In this document: in pieces, positions 51,172-60,659 of the stretch
Position numbering within the stretch: the stretch's first letter is position 1
Layout of the letters: every line of letters begins with the position of its first letter
From: an uncultured Candidatus Melainabacteria bacterium
GTDB taxonomy: Bacteria; Cyanobacteriota; Vampirovibrionia; Gastranaerophilales; Gastranaerophilaceae
Assembly: GCA_934691935.1 (NCBI GenBank)
Contig: CAKUTH010000001.1
Location: 310,001-374,000, forward strand
DNA: 64,000 bases
Direction of reading: 5' to 3'
The notes under the pieces: model-generated
The model's input: the letters and a program-made list of their open reading frames with translations, nothing else
The model's database searches: none
Told to the model about the DNA's origin: nothing
Position numbers and translations under genes: made by a program

Positions 51172-52121
51172 TATTTATTCAATCCTGCACTATTTAAAAT
51201 CAACTGCACCAACTCATCATAGCTAATACCCATTGCACTAGCCTGTGCTGGCAAATCGCTGGTTTCTGTCATTCCTGGGCTTGTATTAATCTCCAAAACA
51301 TAAGGAATATCATCAACGATATGGAAATCTACCCTTGAAACGCCTGAACATCCAGCAATTTCAAATGCTTTTAGTGCAATTTCTTTTACTCTTTTTGTCA
51401 TATCGTCAGACAACTCTGCTGGCAAAACAAATTCGGTCATGCCTTTTGTATATTTACATTCATAGTCATACCATTCATGTTTTGGGCGCATTTCAAGAAT
51501 TTCCGTAACAATTCTGTCATCGCCGTCACCAACAACCCCAACCGTTGTTGCTTTACCAACCAAATATTCTTCAATCAAAACATCATCGTTGTATTTTGTT
51601 GCATCAAGATACGCTTTTTCAAGCTCGTCAGGCGTATTAACTTTCGCCATACCAAAACTTGACCCCTCAGATACAGGTTTTGTAATCAACGGATATTTCA
51701 AACCCTTAGTTTTTTCAACCACATCTTCACCTTTTTGAACAAAAACAGACTTGATTAACGGAATATCTTTGCAAGTTGAAAGCATTCTCTTGGTGTATTC
51801 TTTGTTCATACAAACAGAACTCGACATTACGCCACAACCAGTATATGGGATTTTGAGAATTTCTAAAAGCCCTTGAATGCAACCGTCCTCACCATATCTT
51901 CCATGCAAAGCATTGTAAGCATAATCAAAATTGCCCGCCTTCAACGTTTGTGCGATATTTTCATCCACAACAACAAGCTCAGCATTTTTGTAACCCAGTC
52001 TTTTCAAGGCCTCAAAACAACCTTTTCCAGACCTCATAGAAACTTCTGCTTCTGATGACATTCCGCCACAAAGCACAGCAATTTTTGCATTTTTATCTAT
52101 TTTTGAAACAATATTTTGCAT
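51171..52121 (-). CDS. ddl: D-alanine--D-alanine ligase
   Basis: Ddl joins two D-alanines for the peptidoglycan stem peptide. The 316-residue ATP-grasp product has the family motifs: VLCGGMSSEAEVSMRSG (about 16-32), LHGRYGEDGCIQGLLE, KPVSEGSSFGM and EINTSPGMTETS near the end. The residues 24 bases into the frame overlap the end of murB, so the genes are coupled. The order murC-murB-ddl-ftsQ is typical of division-cell wall clusters. Confidence 0.96.
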   Translation of the reverse strand: MQNIVSKIDKNAKIAVLCGGMSSEAEVSMRSGKGCFEALKRLGYKNAELVVVDENIAQTLKAGNFDYAYNALHGRYGEDGCIQGLLEILKIPYTGCGVMSSSVCMNKEYTKRMLSTCKDIPLIKSVFVQKGEDVVEKTKGLKYPLITKPVSEGSSFGMAKVNTPDELEKAYLDATKYNDDVLIEEYLVGKATTVGVVGDGDDRIVTEILEMRPKHEWYDYECKYTKGMTEFVLPAELSDDMTKRVKEIALKAFEIAGCSGVSRVDFHIVDDIPYVLEINTSPGMTETSDLPAQASAMGISYDELVQLILNSAGLNK

Positions 52122-52990
52122 ATTTCAACCTCATCTTCATTATTTCCGCCTAAGAACCTTACCTCAGGCTGTAAGTCTATATTAAATTTTTCTTTAACTC
52201 GTTTGTACATTTCATACATCAAACGCAAAGCATCCAAAGATGTTGCATCACCCTCATTTATAATAAAGTTTGCATGATTTTCCCAAACCTTCATACCACC
52301 GAATTTCAAACTTTTTGCACCAACCGCATCCAGCAATCGTCCCGCAGAATCACCTTGAGGGTTGCGGAAAGTGCTCCCACAATTTGGCAAAGTCAATGCT
52401 GGCTGTTTATCACGACGAAACGCCAAATTTTCATCCATCTTGTGCTGAATTTCGTCTTGCGGTTTTGGTGTCAATTCAAACTCGGCTTCAAGCACTACAT
52501 AAGGTTTGCGCTGACAAATTGAAGTTCTGTAAGAAAACTCTAACTCATCATTTGTCAATGTTATCAAGCCTTTTTCTGGTAAATAAACTTTAGCAGACTT
52601 CAAAACCATTGATATATCTTGCCCATGAGCTCCAGCATTCATAAAAACTTCACCGCCAATAGAACCTGGGAAAGCTATCATAAATTCCAACCCGCTCAAA
52701 CCGTTCTCTAAGGCGATTTTAGACAACTTCGTTCCTCTAACGCCCGCGCCTGCAACAATTTTATTACCATCAACTTCAATTTTATCAAGTTTTTTGGTCG
52801 AAATCACAGCGCCATTATAACCGTATGACGAAACTAAAATATTTGACCAATTTCCCGCAACAAAAGCCTTTGGTTCTTTTTGAATAATCTGCACAAATTC
52901 ATCAATAGTTTCTGGTGAATAAAATCTTGCAATTTTTCCACCGATTTTTAATGAGGTTGATTTTTTTATATCAAAATCATTTTCCAACAC
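52097..52990 (-). CDS. murB: UDP-N-acetylenolpyruvoylglucosamine reductase
   Basis: MurB reduces UDP-GlcNAc-enolpyruvate to UDP-MurNAc using FAD and NADPH. The 297-residue product has the FAD-binding motif VAGNWSNILVS (about 44-55), GLEFMIAFPGSIGGEVFMNAGAHG-type text near 100-122 and NCGSTFRNPQGDSAGRLLDA near 200-220. Usual length for type II MurB. It overlaps murC by 14 bases and ddl by 25 bases. Confidence 0.96.
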   Translation of the reverse strand: MLENDFDIKKSTSLKIGGKIARFYSPETIDEFVQIIQKEPKAFVAGNWSNILVSSYGYNGAVISTKKLDKIEVDGNKIVAGAGVRGTKLSKIALENGLSGLEFMIAFPGSIGGEVFMNAGAHGQDISMVLKSAKVYLPEKGLITLTNDELEFSYRTSICQRKPYVVLEAEFELTPKPQDEIQHKMDENLAFRRDKQPALTLPNCGSTFRNPQGDSAGRLLDAVGAKSLKFGGMKVWENHANFIINEGDATSLDALRLMYEMYKRVKEKFNIDLQPEVRFLGGNNEDEVEICKILFQK

Positions 52991-54356
52991 CTACAGCCTC
53001 ACTTCTTGCATTCATTAATTCTTTTGACAAATTTGTGATTGTGCCAGCGCCAAGTCCGATTACGACATCATCAGCTTTTAATTCAGGATAAAGTTTCTTT
53101 GCAACATCTGCAATTGAGCCACTCATATATTCGCAAGGAATAGAAATATGTTCGCTCAATTCTTGTGCAAATTTTTGAGAGTTGATACCTTCAATCGGAT
53201 CTTCTGAAGCTGCATAAACATCTGTTATAACAACTTTATCAACACCTGTAAATGCATTCAAAAACTCATTCCAAAGATTTTTCAACCTTGTATATCTGTG
53301 AGGTTGAAACACTGCTATAACATGCTTTCCAGTCATTCCTTCAGCAGAAGATAAAGTTGCTTTAACTTCTGTCGGGTGATGCGCATAATCGTCAAAAACA
53401 GTTACGCCGTCAAACTCTCCGACTTTTTGGAAACGTCTGCCCATACCTGAAAATGTTGCAAAATGAGGTTTGACAAGGCTAATATCAACACCTGCTTGAT
53501 GCAAACTTGCAAGAACAGACAAAGCATTGTAAACATTATGTTTTCCACGCAAGATAATTTTTAAATCCGTCAAAAATTCTCCTTTGTAATAAACATCAAA
53601 AGTAGTGCAATCTGGCTTAAACTCGATATTTTTTGCAGTATAATCAGCGTCAGAAAGCCCAAATGTGATTGTTTTATGGCTATGCAATGACATAGTAGCC
53701 TCGCAATCTTTATTAACCAAGACAACCGAATCTTCTGCCATATTAGAAATAAATTTTTCAAAAGTTGCCAAAATAGATTTCAAACCATCTTTATAAAAAT
53801 CTAAATGATCAGGCTCAAGATTATTAACCACACAAATATTCGGAGCATATTTTACAATTGTGCCATCGCTTTCATCCAACTCTGCACAGAAGAATTTGCC
53901 ATCTTGCGAATGCGCATTATTACCAATTTCTGGGATAATTCCACCAACGACATAAGATGGTTTCAAACCTGCTTTTTCCAAAACATAAGATGCAAGTCCG
54001 CTAGTTGTAGTCTTGCCGTGAGTTCCAGAATATCCGAGGAAAAATTTACCCCAGCGAGAAATTTCTGCCAATATATCTGAGCGGTGGTAAACAGTTAAAC
54101 CTAATTCACGCGCTCTAATCATTTCAGGATTAGTTTCCCTAATCGCAGTGCTGGCTACAACAACCGCATCAGACGGCACATTTTCTTTTTTCTGTCCGAT
54201 ATAAACCTTTGCACCCAAAGCCCTCAATTTATCAATATATTTGCTATCTACAATATCAGAACCCGATACATCACAACCGTTTTCCAACAAATATTTAGCA
54301 AGTCCACTCATCCCAACACCGCCAATAGCGATAAAATAATATTTTTTATTCTTCAA
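52977..54356 (-). CDS. murC: UDP-N-acetylmuramate--L-alanine ligase
   Basis: MurC adds L-Ala to UDP-MurNAc, starting the stem peptide. The 459-residue product has the N-terminal GGVGMSGLA, ATP-binding SGTHGKTTTSG (about 114-124) and the closing GAGTITNLS motif. The start codon is TTG 54356, with AAGGG nine bases upstream. It heads the operon murC-murB-ddl-ftsQ. Confidence 0.97.
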   Translation of the reverse strand: MKNKKYYFIAIGGVGMSGLAKYLLENGCDVSGSDIVDSKYIDKLRALGAKVYIGQKKENVPSDAVVVASTAIRETNPEMIRARELGLTVYHRSDILAEISRWGKFFLGYSGTHGKTTTSGLASYVLEKAGLKPSYVVGGIIPEIGNNAHSQDGKFFCAELDESDGTIVKYAPNICVVNNLEPDHLDFYKDGLKSILATFEKFISNMAEDSVVLVNKDCEATMSLHSHKTITFGLSDADYTAKNIEFKPDCTTFDVYYKGEFLTDLKIILRGKHNVYNALSVLASLHQAGVDISLVKPHFATFSGMGRRFQKVGEFDGVTVFDDYAHHPTEVKATLSSAEGMTGKHVIAVFQPHRYTRLKNLWNEFLNAFTGVDKVVITDVYAASEDPIEGINSQKFAQELSEHISIPCEYMSGSIADVAKKLYPELKADDVVIGLGAGTITNLSKELMNARSEAVGVGK

Positions 54357-54443
54357 AGTTCTATCCCTTATTTATAAATCTACATTTACTATTATAATAC
54401 ATAAATCTACGCAAGGGCTGATTTTTACTATTTGTTAAGAAAA

Positions 54444-54605
54444 TTATTTCATATTTTTTATTGCATAATCAATACACTGAACAATAAATTCATTGCGACT
54501 TATATCAGTTTTTACAGAAATTTCGTCAATATTTTTAAGCATATTCACATCAAGCCTAATGCTGATAACTGTTTTTTCAGTTTTTGTCGGTTTAAATTCT
54601 TCCAT
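54444..54605 (-). CDS. Ribbon-helix-helix (Arc/CopG-like) regulator, 53 residues
   Basis: The frame encodes a 53-residue protein with the RHH pattern: a beta strand TVISIRLDVNM, then helix KNIDEISVKTD, a turn and helix ISRNEFIVQCIDYAIKNM. This is a small transcription factor that binds DNA as a dimer. The ATG at 54605 lies seven bases after a perfect TATAAT with no Shine-Dalgarno site. It is divergent from the pilin at 54698, so it may repress that pilin and itself. It was too short for ordinary gene-finding lists. Confidence 0.75.
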   Translation of the reverse strand: MEEFKPTKTEKTVISIRLDVNMLKNIDEISVKTDISRNEFIVQCIDYAIKNMK

Positions 54606-54612
54606 ATTAAGT

Positions 54613-54618
54613 ATTATA
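54613..54618 (-). promoter_or_regulatory. -10 box of the ribbon-helix-helix gene
   Basis: A perfect TATAAT on the minus strand, seven bases before the ATG at 54605; the -35 region is weak (TATATT). Confidence 0.45.
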
Positions 54619-54662
54619 TTTTATTTAAACTATTAAATATATATTTATTATTTGAATACATA

Positions 54663-54691
54663 TTGTATTTTTAAACCGAATATGCTATACT
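54663..54691 (+). promoter_or_regulatory. Leaderless-type promoter of the 54.7-kb pilin
   Basis: TTGTAT (54663-54668), a 17-base spacer and TATACT (54686-54691) end six bases before the ATG at 54698. There is no Shine-Dalgarno site. Confidence 0.7.
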
Positions 54692-54697
54692 TTTTAT

Positions 54698-55393
54698 ATG
54701 AATAAAAATTTCGGATTCACATTAGCTGAAGTATTGATAACTCTGGGAATTATAGGAGTTGTTGCAGCCCTAACTATTCCTCAATTGGTTAGTAATTATC
54801 AGAAAAAAGTTGTTCCTATAAGGTTGAAAAAAATGTACAATACTTTGTGGGATGCAATACATATGGCAGAAGAAGAAAATGGACCGACAGATAATTGGAC
54901 TTTTAGTGATGATGATGAAGCTCGGGAGTTTTATAAAACACAAATCAAGAGTAGAATGAAATGTGTTGACCGTAAAGTTAACAGAAGCTACTATTTTAAA
55001 GATATGAATTGTTCTTTATCAGACGGAAGCTACATTGTTTTAAATAACATGCGTTCGTATGGCTTGCTAGAAGTTATATTTTATCCGTTTAGTGATGAAA
55101 AATCTTTATCTTATAATTATGCAACTCCTGGGAATAAACATCGGCGTAATTATTTTATATGTAATGTTTGGCTTGCGCCCAGAAAAGTTCCTGGTGGCGA
55201 ACTTCCTGCAAAAACAGAAGTTACAGTAATGAATCAAGATGCAACTAAAGTTCCTAGAGATAAATTACTTAATGGACCTGGTCCTGGAAATTCCCCAAAC
55301 CAATTTTGCGGTAACGGTGGAACAGGTGCGGCTTCTTGTTTTCAACTCATAAAACGAGATGGTTGGGAAATAAAAGACGATTATCCGTGGTAA
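54698..55393 (+). CDS. Type IV prepilin-like protein
   Basis: The 231-residue product starts MNKNFGFTLAEVLITLGIIG, with Gly at the cut site, Phe+1 and Glu5, followed by a head domain with cysteines (KMKCVDR, DMNCSLSDG, FICNVW, FCGNGG, ASCFQL). It is a pseudopilin or minor pilin. Unlike the 25- and 60-kb copies it has its own ATG and no leader tract. It is transcribed from a leaderless-type promoter beside a divergent ribbon-helix-helix regulator. Confidence 0.9.
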   Translation: MNKNFGFTLAEVLITLGIIGVVAALTIPQLVSNYQKKVVPIRLKKMYNTLWDAIHMAEEENGPTDNWTFSDDDEAREFYKTQIKSRMKCVDRKVNRSYYFKDMNCSLSDGSYIVLNNMRSYGLLEVIFYPFSDEKSLSYNYATPGNKHRRNYFICNVWLAPRKVPGGELPAKTEVTVMNQDATKVPRDKLLNGPGPGNSPNQFCGNGGTGAASCFQLIKRDGWEIKDDYPW

Positions 55394-55446
55394 ATATTAT
55401 TGTAGGTATATAACCAAAAACGTACATGACTTAAATACAACAAAAA

Positions 55447-55486
55447 ACAAGGTGCATCTCATTTGATACACCTTGTTTCTTTTTTT
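55447..55486. terminator. Bidirectional terminator between the 54.7-kb pilin and leuS
   Basis: Arms ACAAGGTG and CACCTTGT (55447-55476) are followed by TTCTTTTTTT; the minus strand also has a T-run after the hairpin for leuS. Confidence 0.8.
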
Positions 55487-55494
55487 ATATTCAA

Positions 55495-57984
55495 TTATTT
55501 AACAACTATATTAACCAATTTTTTCGGTACTACAATTGTTTTTACAATAGTTTTGCCTTCAGTCAATTCCTTGACTTTTGCACTGGATAAAGCTAATTCC
55601 TTCAATTCATCTTGCGACAATGCTTCATCAGCTTCGATTTTGTCTTTTACTTTTCCATTAACTTGAACAACCAAGGTAATTGAACTTGCTTTTGCCAAAT
55701 TTTCGTCCCATTTTGGCCATTCTTGCGCGTGGATTGAACCCGCACCGCCTAAATCATGCCATGCTTCTTCGCACAAGTGAACCGCAACAGGTGACATCAA
55801 TTTAATTAGAGAGATTATCGCAAAACTCAATACAGCTTTGTCCTCATCACTCAAATCAGATTTCTTTCCGCGCCAATCGTAAATTGCGTTTACAAGTTCC
55901 CTATATTTTGAAATTACAGTATTAAACTGAAAATCGTTTGAAATATCGTTCGTAATTCCTTTGATTGCCATATGGACAAGTCTTAGCAAATCATCATTTT
56001 CTTTGTTTTTCAAAGATTCTGCACCCAATTCTGGATGACGCAAATCAATAACATCAGCATTTGAAGAAATTAATCTCCAAACTCTGTTCAAGAATTTGTA
56101 ACAGCCTTCAACACCTGCATCTGACCAGTCAAAATCCCTTGCTGGTGGTGAATCTGACAAGATAAACAATCTTGCAGTATCAGCCCCGTAGTTTTCAAAA
56201 ATTTCGTCAGGGTCAACAGTATTACCTTTAGACTTCGACATTTTTGAACCATCTTTAAGCACCATACCTTGTGTCAAAAGATTTTTGAACGGCTCATCAA
56301 AATCCAAAAGTCCAATATCTCTAAGAGCTTTTGTGAAAAATCTTGAATATAACAAGTGCAAAATTGCGTGTTCAATACCACCAACATACTGGTCAACAGG
56401 CAACCACTTATTAACCTTATCTTTTGCAAACGGCATTTTATCATTCTTTGCATCAGAATATCTCAAATAATACCAGCTTGAGCAAACAAACGTATCCATA
56501 GTATCTGTTTCGCGCTTAGCTGGCCCGCCACAGCAAGGACAAGTCGTATTTACAAAAGTTTTTGATGTCGTAATCGGAGATTTACCAACCACACTAAAAT
56601 CAACATCTTTTGGCAACATTACTGGCAACTGTTCTTCTGGAACAGGCTGAATTCCACATTTTTCACAATACACAACAGGAATTGGAGCTCCCCAATATCT
56701 TTGACGAGAAACCAACCAATCACGTAATCTATATTGTGTTTTAAATTCACCAAAGCCTTCGCCCACAGCTTTTTGAGTAATCGCCTTTTTAGCCTCAACA
56801 TTATTCATACCGTCAAATTCGTTTGAATTTACCAAAACACCTTCTTCTGTGTATGCTTCAGAAAGCTCATCGGCTACAAGAGTTTTGTCTTTTGGTGAAA
56901 TTACAACTTTCAATGGCAAATTATATTTTTTAGCAAACGCAAAATCTCTTGTATCGTGCGTTGGAACTGCCATTACAGCACCTGTACCGTACTCAGCCAA
57001 AGCGTAGTCAGCTGTCCATAGAGGGAATGTTTCCCCTGTAAATGGGTTCACACAGTGAGTTCCAAGAGGAACACCTGTTTTTTCTCTTTCTGTAGAAAGT
57101 CTTTCAATTTCTGTCATTTTACGAGCATTCGCTCTGTACGCTTCAACAGCCTCTTTGTTTTCAGGAGTTGTCAAAGCCTCAATATCTTTGTATTCTGGCG
57201 CAACTACAAGATATGTAATCCCGTGAACCGTGTCAGGTCTTGTCGTATAAACTGGAATTTCCATATCTTTTTCAACAACCTTAAATCTAAAGATTGCACC
57301 TTCTGATTTGCCAATCCAGTTTGCCTGCATAGTTTTTACGTTATCGCCCCAACCTGGCAACTTTTCCAAATCTTCTAATAAAACTTCTGCATAATCTGTG
57401 ATTTTTAAGAACCATTGTGATAAATATTTTTTTTCAACGACATGGTCACATCTCCAGCATTTGCCGTCAATAACCTGTTCGTTTGCCAAAACAGTACCGC
57501 ATTCTTCACACCAGTTAACGGCAGCTTCTTTTTTATAAGCCAATCCTTTTTTGTAAAGTTGCAAGAAAAGCCATTGAGTCCATTTGTAATAATCAGGTTT
57601 GCAAGTCGTAACTTCTCTATCCCAATCGTATGAAAGCCCAAGCATTTTCAACTGTTTTGTCATATACGCAATATTTTCTACAGTCCATTTTTCAGGGTCA
57701 ACACCGTGTTTCATAGCCGCATTTTCTGCTGGCAAGCCAAAACTATCCCATCCCATTGGGTGAAGGACATTAAATCCATTCATCTTTTTAAAACGTGCAA
57801 TCACATCAGTAATGGTATAGTTTCTAACGTGTCCCATGTGAAGTTTTCCCGATGGGTACGGAAACATTGACAGCGCAAAGTATTTTGGTTTATCGCTATC
57901 ATCAGGGGTTTTAAAAACTTTTTCATCTTCCCATATCTTTTGCCATTTCTTTTCAATTTCTTGTGGAAAATAAGCGTCTTTCAT
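55495..57984 (-). CDS. leuS: Leucyl-tRNA synthetase
   Basis: The 829-residue class Ia synthetase has the HIGH-type motif PYPSGKLHMGH (about 43-53), the editing domain (about 225-415, with TRPDTVHG), KMSKSKGN (about 610) and the anticodon and C-terminal beta-grasp domains. ATG 57984 (MKDAYFPQEIEKKWQ) fits the family start and has AGAGGAT ten bases upstream; the frame is open 31 codons further but that part is unlike LeuRS. The single gene has a short upstream stretch with several Leu codons, too weak to call an attenuator. Confidence 0.97.
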   Translation of the reverse strand: MKDAYFPQEIEKKWQKIWEDEKVFKTPDDSDKPKYFALSMFPYPSGKLHMGHVRNYTITDVIARFKKMNGFNVLHPMGWDSFGLPAENAAMKHGVDPEKWTVENIAYMTKQLKMLGLSYDWDREVTTCKPDYYKWTQWLFLQLYKKGLAYKKEAAVNWCEECGTVLANEQVIDGKCWRCDHVVEKKYLSQWFLKITDYAEVLLEDLEKLPGWGDNVKTMQANWIGKSEGAIFRFKVVEKDMEIPVYTTRPDTVHGITYLVVAPEYKDIEALTTPENKEAVEAYRANARKMTEIERLSTEREKTGVPLGTHCVNPFTGETFPLWTADYALAEYGTGAVMAVPTHDTRDFAFAKKYNLPLKVVISPKDKTLVADELSEAYTEEGVLVNSNEFDGMNNVEAKKAITQKAVGEGFGEFKTQYRLRDWLVSRQRYWGAPIPVVYCEKCGIQPVPEEQLPVMLPKDVDFSVVGKSPITTSKTFVNTTCPCCGGPAKRETDTMDTFVCSSWYYLRYSDAKNDKMPFAKDKVNKWLPVDQYVGGIEHAILHLLYSRFFTKALRDIGLLDFDEPFKNLLTQGMVLKDGSKMSKSKGNTVDPDEIFENYGADTARLFILSDSPPARDFDWSDAGVEGCYKFLNRVWRLISSNADVIDLRHPELGAESLKNKENDDLLRLVHMAIKGITNDISNDFQFNTVISKYRELVNAIYDWRGKKSDLSDEDKAVLSFAIISLIKLMSPVAVHLCEEAWHDLGGAGSIHAQEWPKWDENLAKASSITLVVQVNGKVKDKIEADEALSQDELKELALSSAKVKELTEGKTIVKTIVVPKKLVNIVVK

Positions 57985-58106
57985 TCTTTTTCTATCCTCT
58001 CTAAAGATTTGTAAGCCTTTTAGCAAATTACTCACTCTTGAGTCTTTCTTACCTAATCTACTCATAAATAGTAGCACAAAAATATTTTTTATGTATAATA
58101 AAAGTC

Positions 58107-59003
58107 ATGAAAAAGATGTCCGTTTTTATTATTTTGGCTTTGTTATTATGCGCACAATGTCCTTCTGAGGCAAGTTTTTTTGCTGAACAAAAACAAAAAT
58201 TTGAACAAACAAGATTTAAAAAAGCAGAAAACGCAGAGATTAAAGACGTTTTTTCTAAAATGACAAAATATGCGAACGAACATGATTTAGATGGTGTAAA
58301 GTCACTTTTTGCAAAGGATTTCACAAACTCTGACGGGTTTAATCTCGACACATACGTTGATATGATAAAAGAAACTTGGGCAACCTATCCTGATATTTCA
58401 TATTCAACTCAAATTTACTATGTAGATTTTTCTGATAACTACGCAAGGGTCGTAACAACAGAGAGTGCAGTTGCAATTTCAAAAGAACAAATAGGCTTAA
58501 TCGAGGCAATCGGTGAACTTAATTCCGTATCAATGTGCATTTATACACTAGAAAAACACGGCACGAAGTGGCTTGTAAGCTCGGAACACGTTATTGACGA
58601 AACATCTACTCTTAAATATGGCGGAGCGAGATATATGAATATTGTTCTGGATACACCAAAACAAATTGGTGCAAACAAGCAATACACCGTGACTTTGAAA
58701 GCCGATATCCCAAAAGGATGTAACGCAATAGCATCAATCGGCACTGAAAAAATTATTTATCCGCAAACCAAAGCTGAGGACAATTTTAGACGAATTACAA
58801 ATGAAAGCGGGCTGGAAAGAGTTTTCACATCTAACGGAGATAATGTTAATGAATACGCAGTTGCATCAGTTGGACTGGCACAAATTCCAGCAGAAAATGC
58901 TCGTTTTGATATGAGTAAAAACGGCTTGGCATTTATTATCACGAGAGTTAACGTAATCCCTAAAAACAAATTTATTGAAACGAAAGATGAGAGTAAAAAA
59001 TAA
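58107..59003 (+). CDS. Secreted protein with NTF2-like N-terminal domain
   Basis: The 298-residue product has a signal peptide (about 1-25). An NTF2/SnoaL-like domain (about 45-160; a charged helix KMTKYANEHDLDGVKSLFA, DIS-x-S-T-Q and aromatic strands) is followed by a C-terminal beta-rich domain. Ligand unknown. TATAAT (58094-58099) ends seven bases before the ATG. Its stop overlaps the lspA start by one base, so the product may belong with lipoprotein processing or the envelope. Confidence 0.75.
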   Translation: MKKMSVFIILALLLCAQCPSEASFFAEQKQKFEQTRFKKAENAEIKDVFSKMTKYANEHDLDGVKSLFAKDFTNSDGFNLDTYVDMIKETWATYPDISYSTQIYYVDFSDNYARVVTTESAVAISKEQIGLIEAIGELNSVSMCIYTLEKHGTKWLVSSEHVIDETSTLKYGGARYMNIVLDTPKQIGANKQYTVTLKADIPKGCNAIASIGTEKIIYPQTKAEDNFRRITNESGLERVFTSNGDNVNEYAVASVGLAQIPAENARFDMSKNGLAFIITRVNVIPKNKFIETKDESKK

Positions 59004-59473
59004 TGAGTAAAAGTTTTGAAAAAACAAGTAAATTTATCTATTTTGCGGTTTGTTATGTATTTTTTATTTTTACAGATTTGTATTTGTCAAATATTATGGT
59101 GGAAAACTTACATAACGGGTTAAGAATTTCAAACCCTGTATTTTCATTGAATTACGTCAAAAATACTGGTGCAGCCTTTAGTATCTTGCAAAATTCCAGA
59201 GAATTATTAATAATCCTTTCGGTAGTTGCCTTGGTACTTTTGGCGTTACACGTTATCAAGCATCTTAAATCAATTTCTTTAAAAACCTGCTTTTTTATTG
59301 CACTTTTATCAGGCGGTATTGCTGGAAACTTGCACGAACGCATAGTTTACGGCTTTGTAAGAGATTATTTTCAATTAAATTTTATCCATTTTCCAGTGTT
59401 TAATATATCTGACATCTATATAAACGTCGGTGTAATCGTTCTAATAGTGATGATTTTATTAAAGAGAAAATAA
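59003..59473 (+). CDS. lspA: Lipoprotein signal peptidase
   Basis: LspA removes the signal peptide of diacylated prolipoproteins in the inner membrane. The 156-residue product has four membrane helices and the conserved boxes: NYVKNTGAAFSIL, GGIAGNLHERIVYGFVRDYF (the first catalytic Asp) and FPVFNISDIYI (the second Asp). TAATG coupling to the preceding gene. Confidence 0.95.
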   Translation: MSKSFEKTSKFIYFAVCYVFFIFTDLYLSNIMVENLHNGLRISNPVFSLNYVKNTGAAFSILQNSRELLIILSVVALVLLALHVIKHLKSISLKTCFFIALLSGGIAGNLHERIVYGFVRDYFQLNFIHFPVFNISDIYINVGVIVLIVMILLKRK

Positions 59474-59476
59474 AAA

Positions 59477-60649
59477 TTAATCAGCTATGCACACCGCCTG
59501 ATTGTAGCCGCTGTTGCGGTAGGCATTGCCAGAGAACCGACCGACACTCGTTCCCGACAGCCAGAAGTAGCGGGAGCTAGCCACTTCGTAATCAGCCTCC
59601 TCTCCCGCCCAAACGACGAAATCCGATCTTGTGAAGCCCATTGAAGCGGCTTTTGAGGTGTCTAAGGTTAGATTAAAAAAAATATTTTGTTGTGCTCCTA
59701 TTTGCACTCCATATAACTCTGTTGCTAGTTTGCCTAAATCTTCCATGGTTGGCATTTTACTTACTCCGCCACATTGTTTTACGGCGCCTGCCCAATAATC
59801 TTTGTTATTAGAAATATTTGTGCAACATTCTTTTATTCCTAATTTATCTTTTTCGGCTTCGCATTCTGCATTTGTTAATGGTGTTGGAGTAAATGGAGCT
59901 GTGAAGCATTTGCCACCTATTTCAAATGCGCAGTTACTGCCAAGCCCACTTGCAACACCTAAGGTTATAACATCTTTTCCGAGTTTGTTAGGGCTCTTGC
60001 CACCGTTCCAATCGAATACCCCAGCTAAGCAAGATGCTGAATTGGACAAACCACCACTATATGCATAACCTGTTACCTCTGGGTTAAAATCACAGTTTTT
60101 GTCATAAGATAAAATCATTGCGGTTCCGTCGCCTGTAACTATTCCAACTGTATTGGCATAGTTATTAAGAACCGCTTTTGGGATTTTTAAGGTTTTGGCA
60201 TTCTTAGTCTTTGCAATCTCCCACATCTTGCCTTCATCATTCAACATAACTTCTTTGGTTGGCCAACACGCGGACAAATGCTCGTTATCACATATTTTTG
60301 CTATCTTCATGTGTCTGTTCATTTCTGTCACAAACTCCATAGTATCTGCATAACCATTTATTCCGCTGGTAGCAGACATTGCATCAGTAACCTTGCTTAG
60401 CTTTTGTCTAATGTTTTCAATACGTTTGGCTTTTACATGGTCTTGAATATTCGCGATTATTGCAGGCATTGTCATTACTGCCACAACTCCAATAATTCCA
60501 AGAGTGATGAGAACCTCGGCTAGGGTGAAGGCGCTTTTGCGAATGAATGTACCACTCCCCTGCATTTGAGATGCTGAAAGGAGCTCAGCATGACGATACT
60601 TGTCATTACGAGCAATCGTAGATTGCGTAGTAATCTCATTAATACTCAA
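59477..60649 (-). CDS. Large type IV prepilin-like protein; expression probably controlled by an upstream G-tract
   Basis: From the first in-frame start codon (TTG 60649) the frame has 390 residues; the prepilin signal SAFTLAEVLITLGIIGVVAVMT begins at residue 40, with Ala at the cut site and Glu5 in the helix. The head domain is about 330 residues and ends with a YEVASSRYFWLSGTSVGRF segment resembling the FGS-type domain of surface-exposed proteins. The 5 in-frame start codons lack ribosome sites. The frame is open upstream through repeats and a shared leader to a 12-G tract, and only beyond it do a promoter, GGAG and ATG (60845) occur. At 12 G it is out of frame. Confidence 0.85.
   Translation of the reverse strand: MSINEITTQSTIARNDKYRHAELLSASQMQGSGTFIRKSAFTLAEVLITLGIIGVVAVMTMPAIIANIQDHVKAKRIENIRQKLSKVTDAMSATSGINGYADTMEFVTEMNRHMKIAKICDNEHLSACWPTKEVMLNDEGKMWEIAKTKNAKTLKIPKAVLNNYANTVGIVTGDGTAMILSYDKNCDFNPEVTGYAYSGGLSNSASCLAGVFDWNGGKSPNKLGKDVITLGVASGLGSNCAFEIGGKCFTAPFTPTPLTNAECEAEKDKLGIKECCTNISNNKDYWAGAVKQCGGVSKMPTMEDLGKLATELYGVQIGAQQNIFFNLTLDTSKAASMGFTRSDFVVWAGEEADYEVASSRYFWLSGTSVGRFSGNAYRNSGYNQAVCIAD
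60569..60594. repeat. Palindromic repeat inside the 60-kb pilin leader
   Basis: TGCTGA-AAGGAGC-TCAGCA with AGA and TGAC flanks matches the element at 50246-50274. It stays in the pilin reading frame (RHAELLSAS on the minus strand). Confidence 0.6.
60605..60634. repeat. Palindromic element inside the 60-kb pilin leader
   Basis: ATTACGAGCAATC and GATTGCGTAGTAAT form an imperfect inverted repeat around three bases, again kept in frame. Confidence 0.55.
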
Positions 60650-60659
60650 CGACTTTGCG

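Noticed and set aside
54432..54674. 80-residue plus-strand frame
   Set aside because: Phe/Tyr-rich antisense shadow of the ribbon-helix-helix gene.
57985..58077. 31-residue upstream extension of leuS and a Leu attenuator
   Set aside because: The extension does not resemble LeuRS and no terminator/antiterminator pair is visible; only a few Leu codons.
59477..60649. Treating the 60-kb pilin as a pseudogene
   Set aside because: The pilin frame is intact from the prepilin signal to the stop and the only defect is tract length; an expression switch explains it better than decay.
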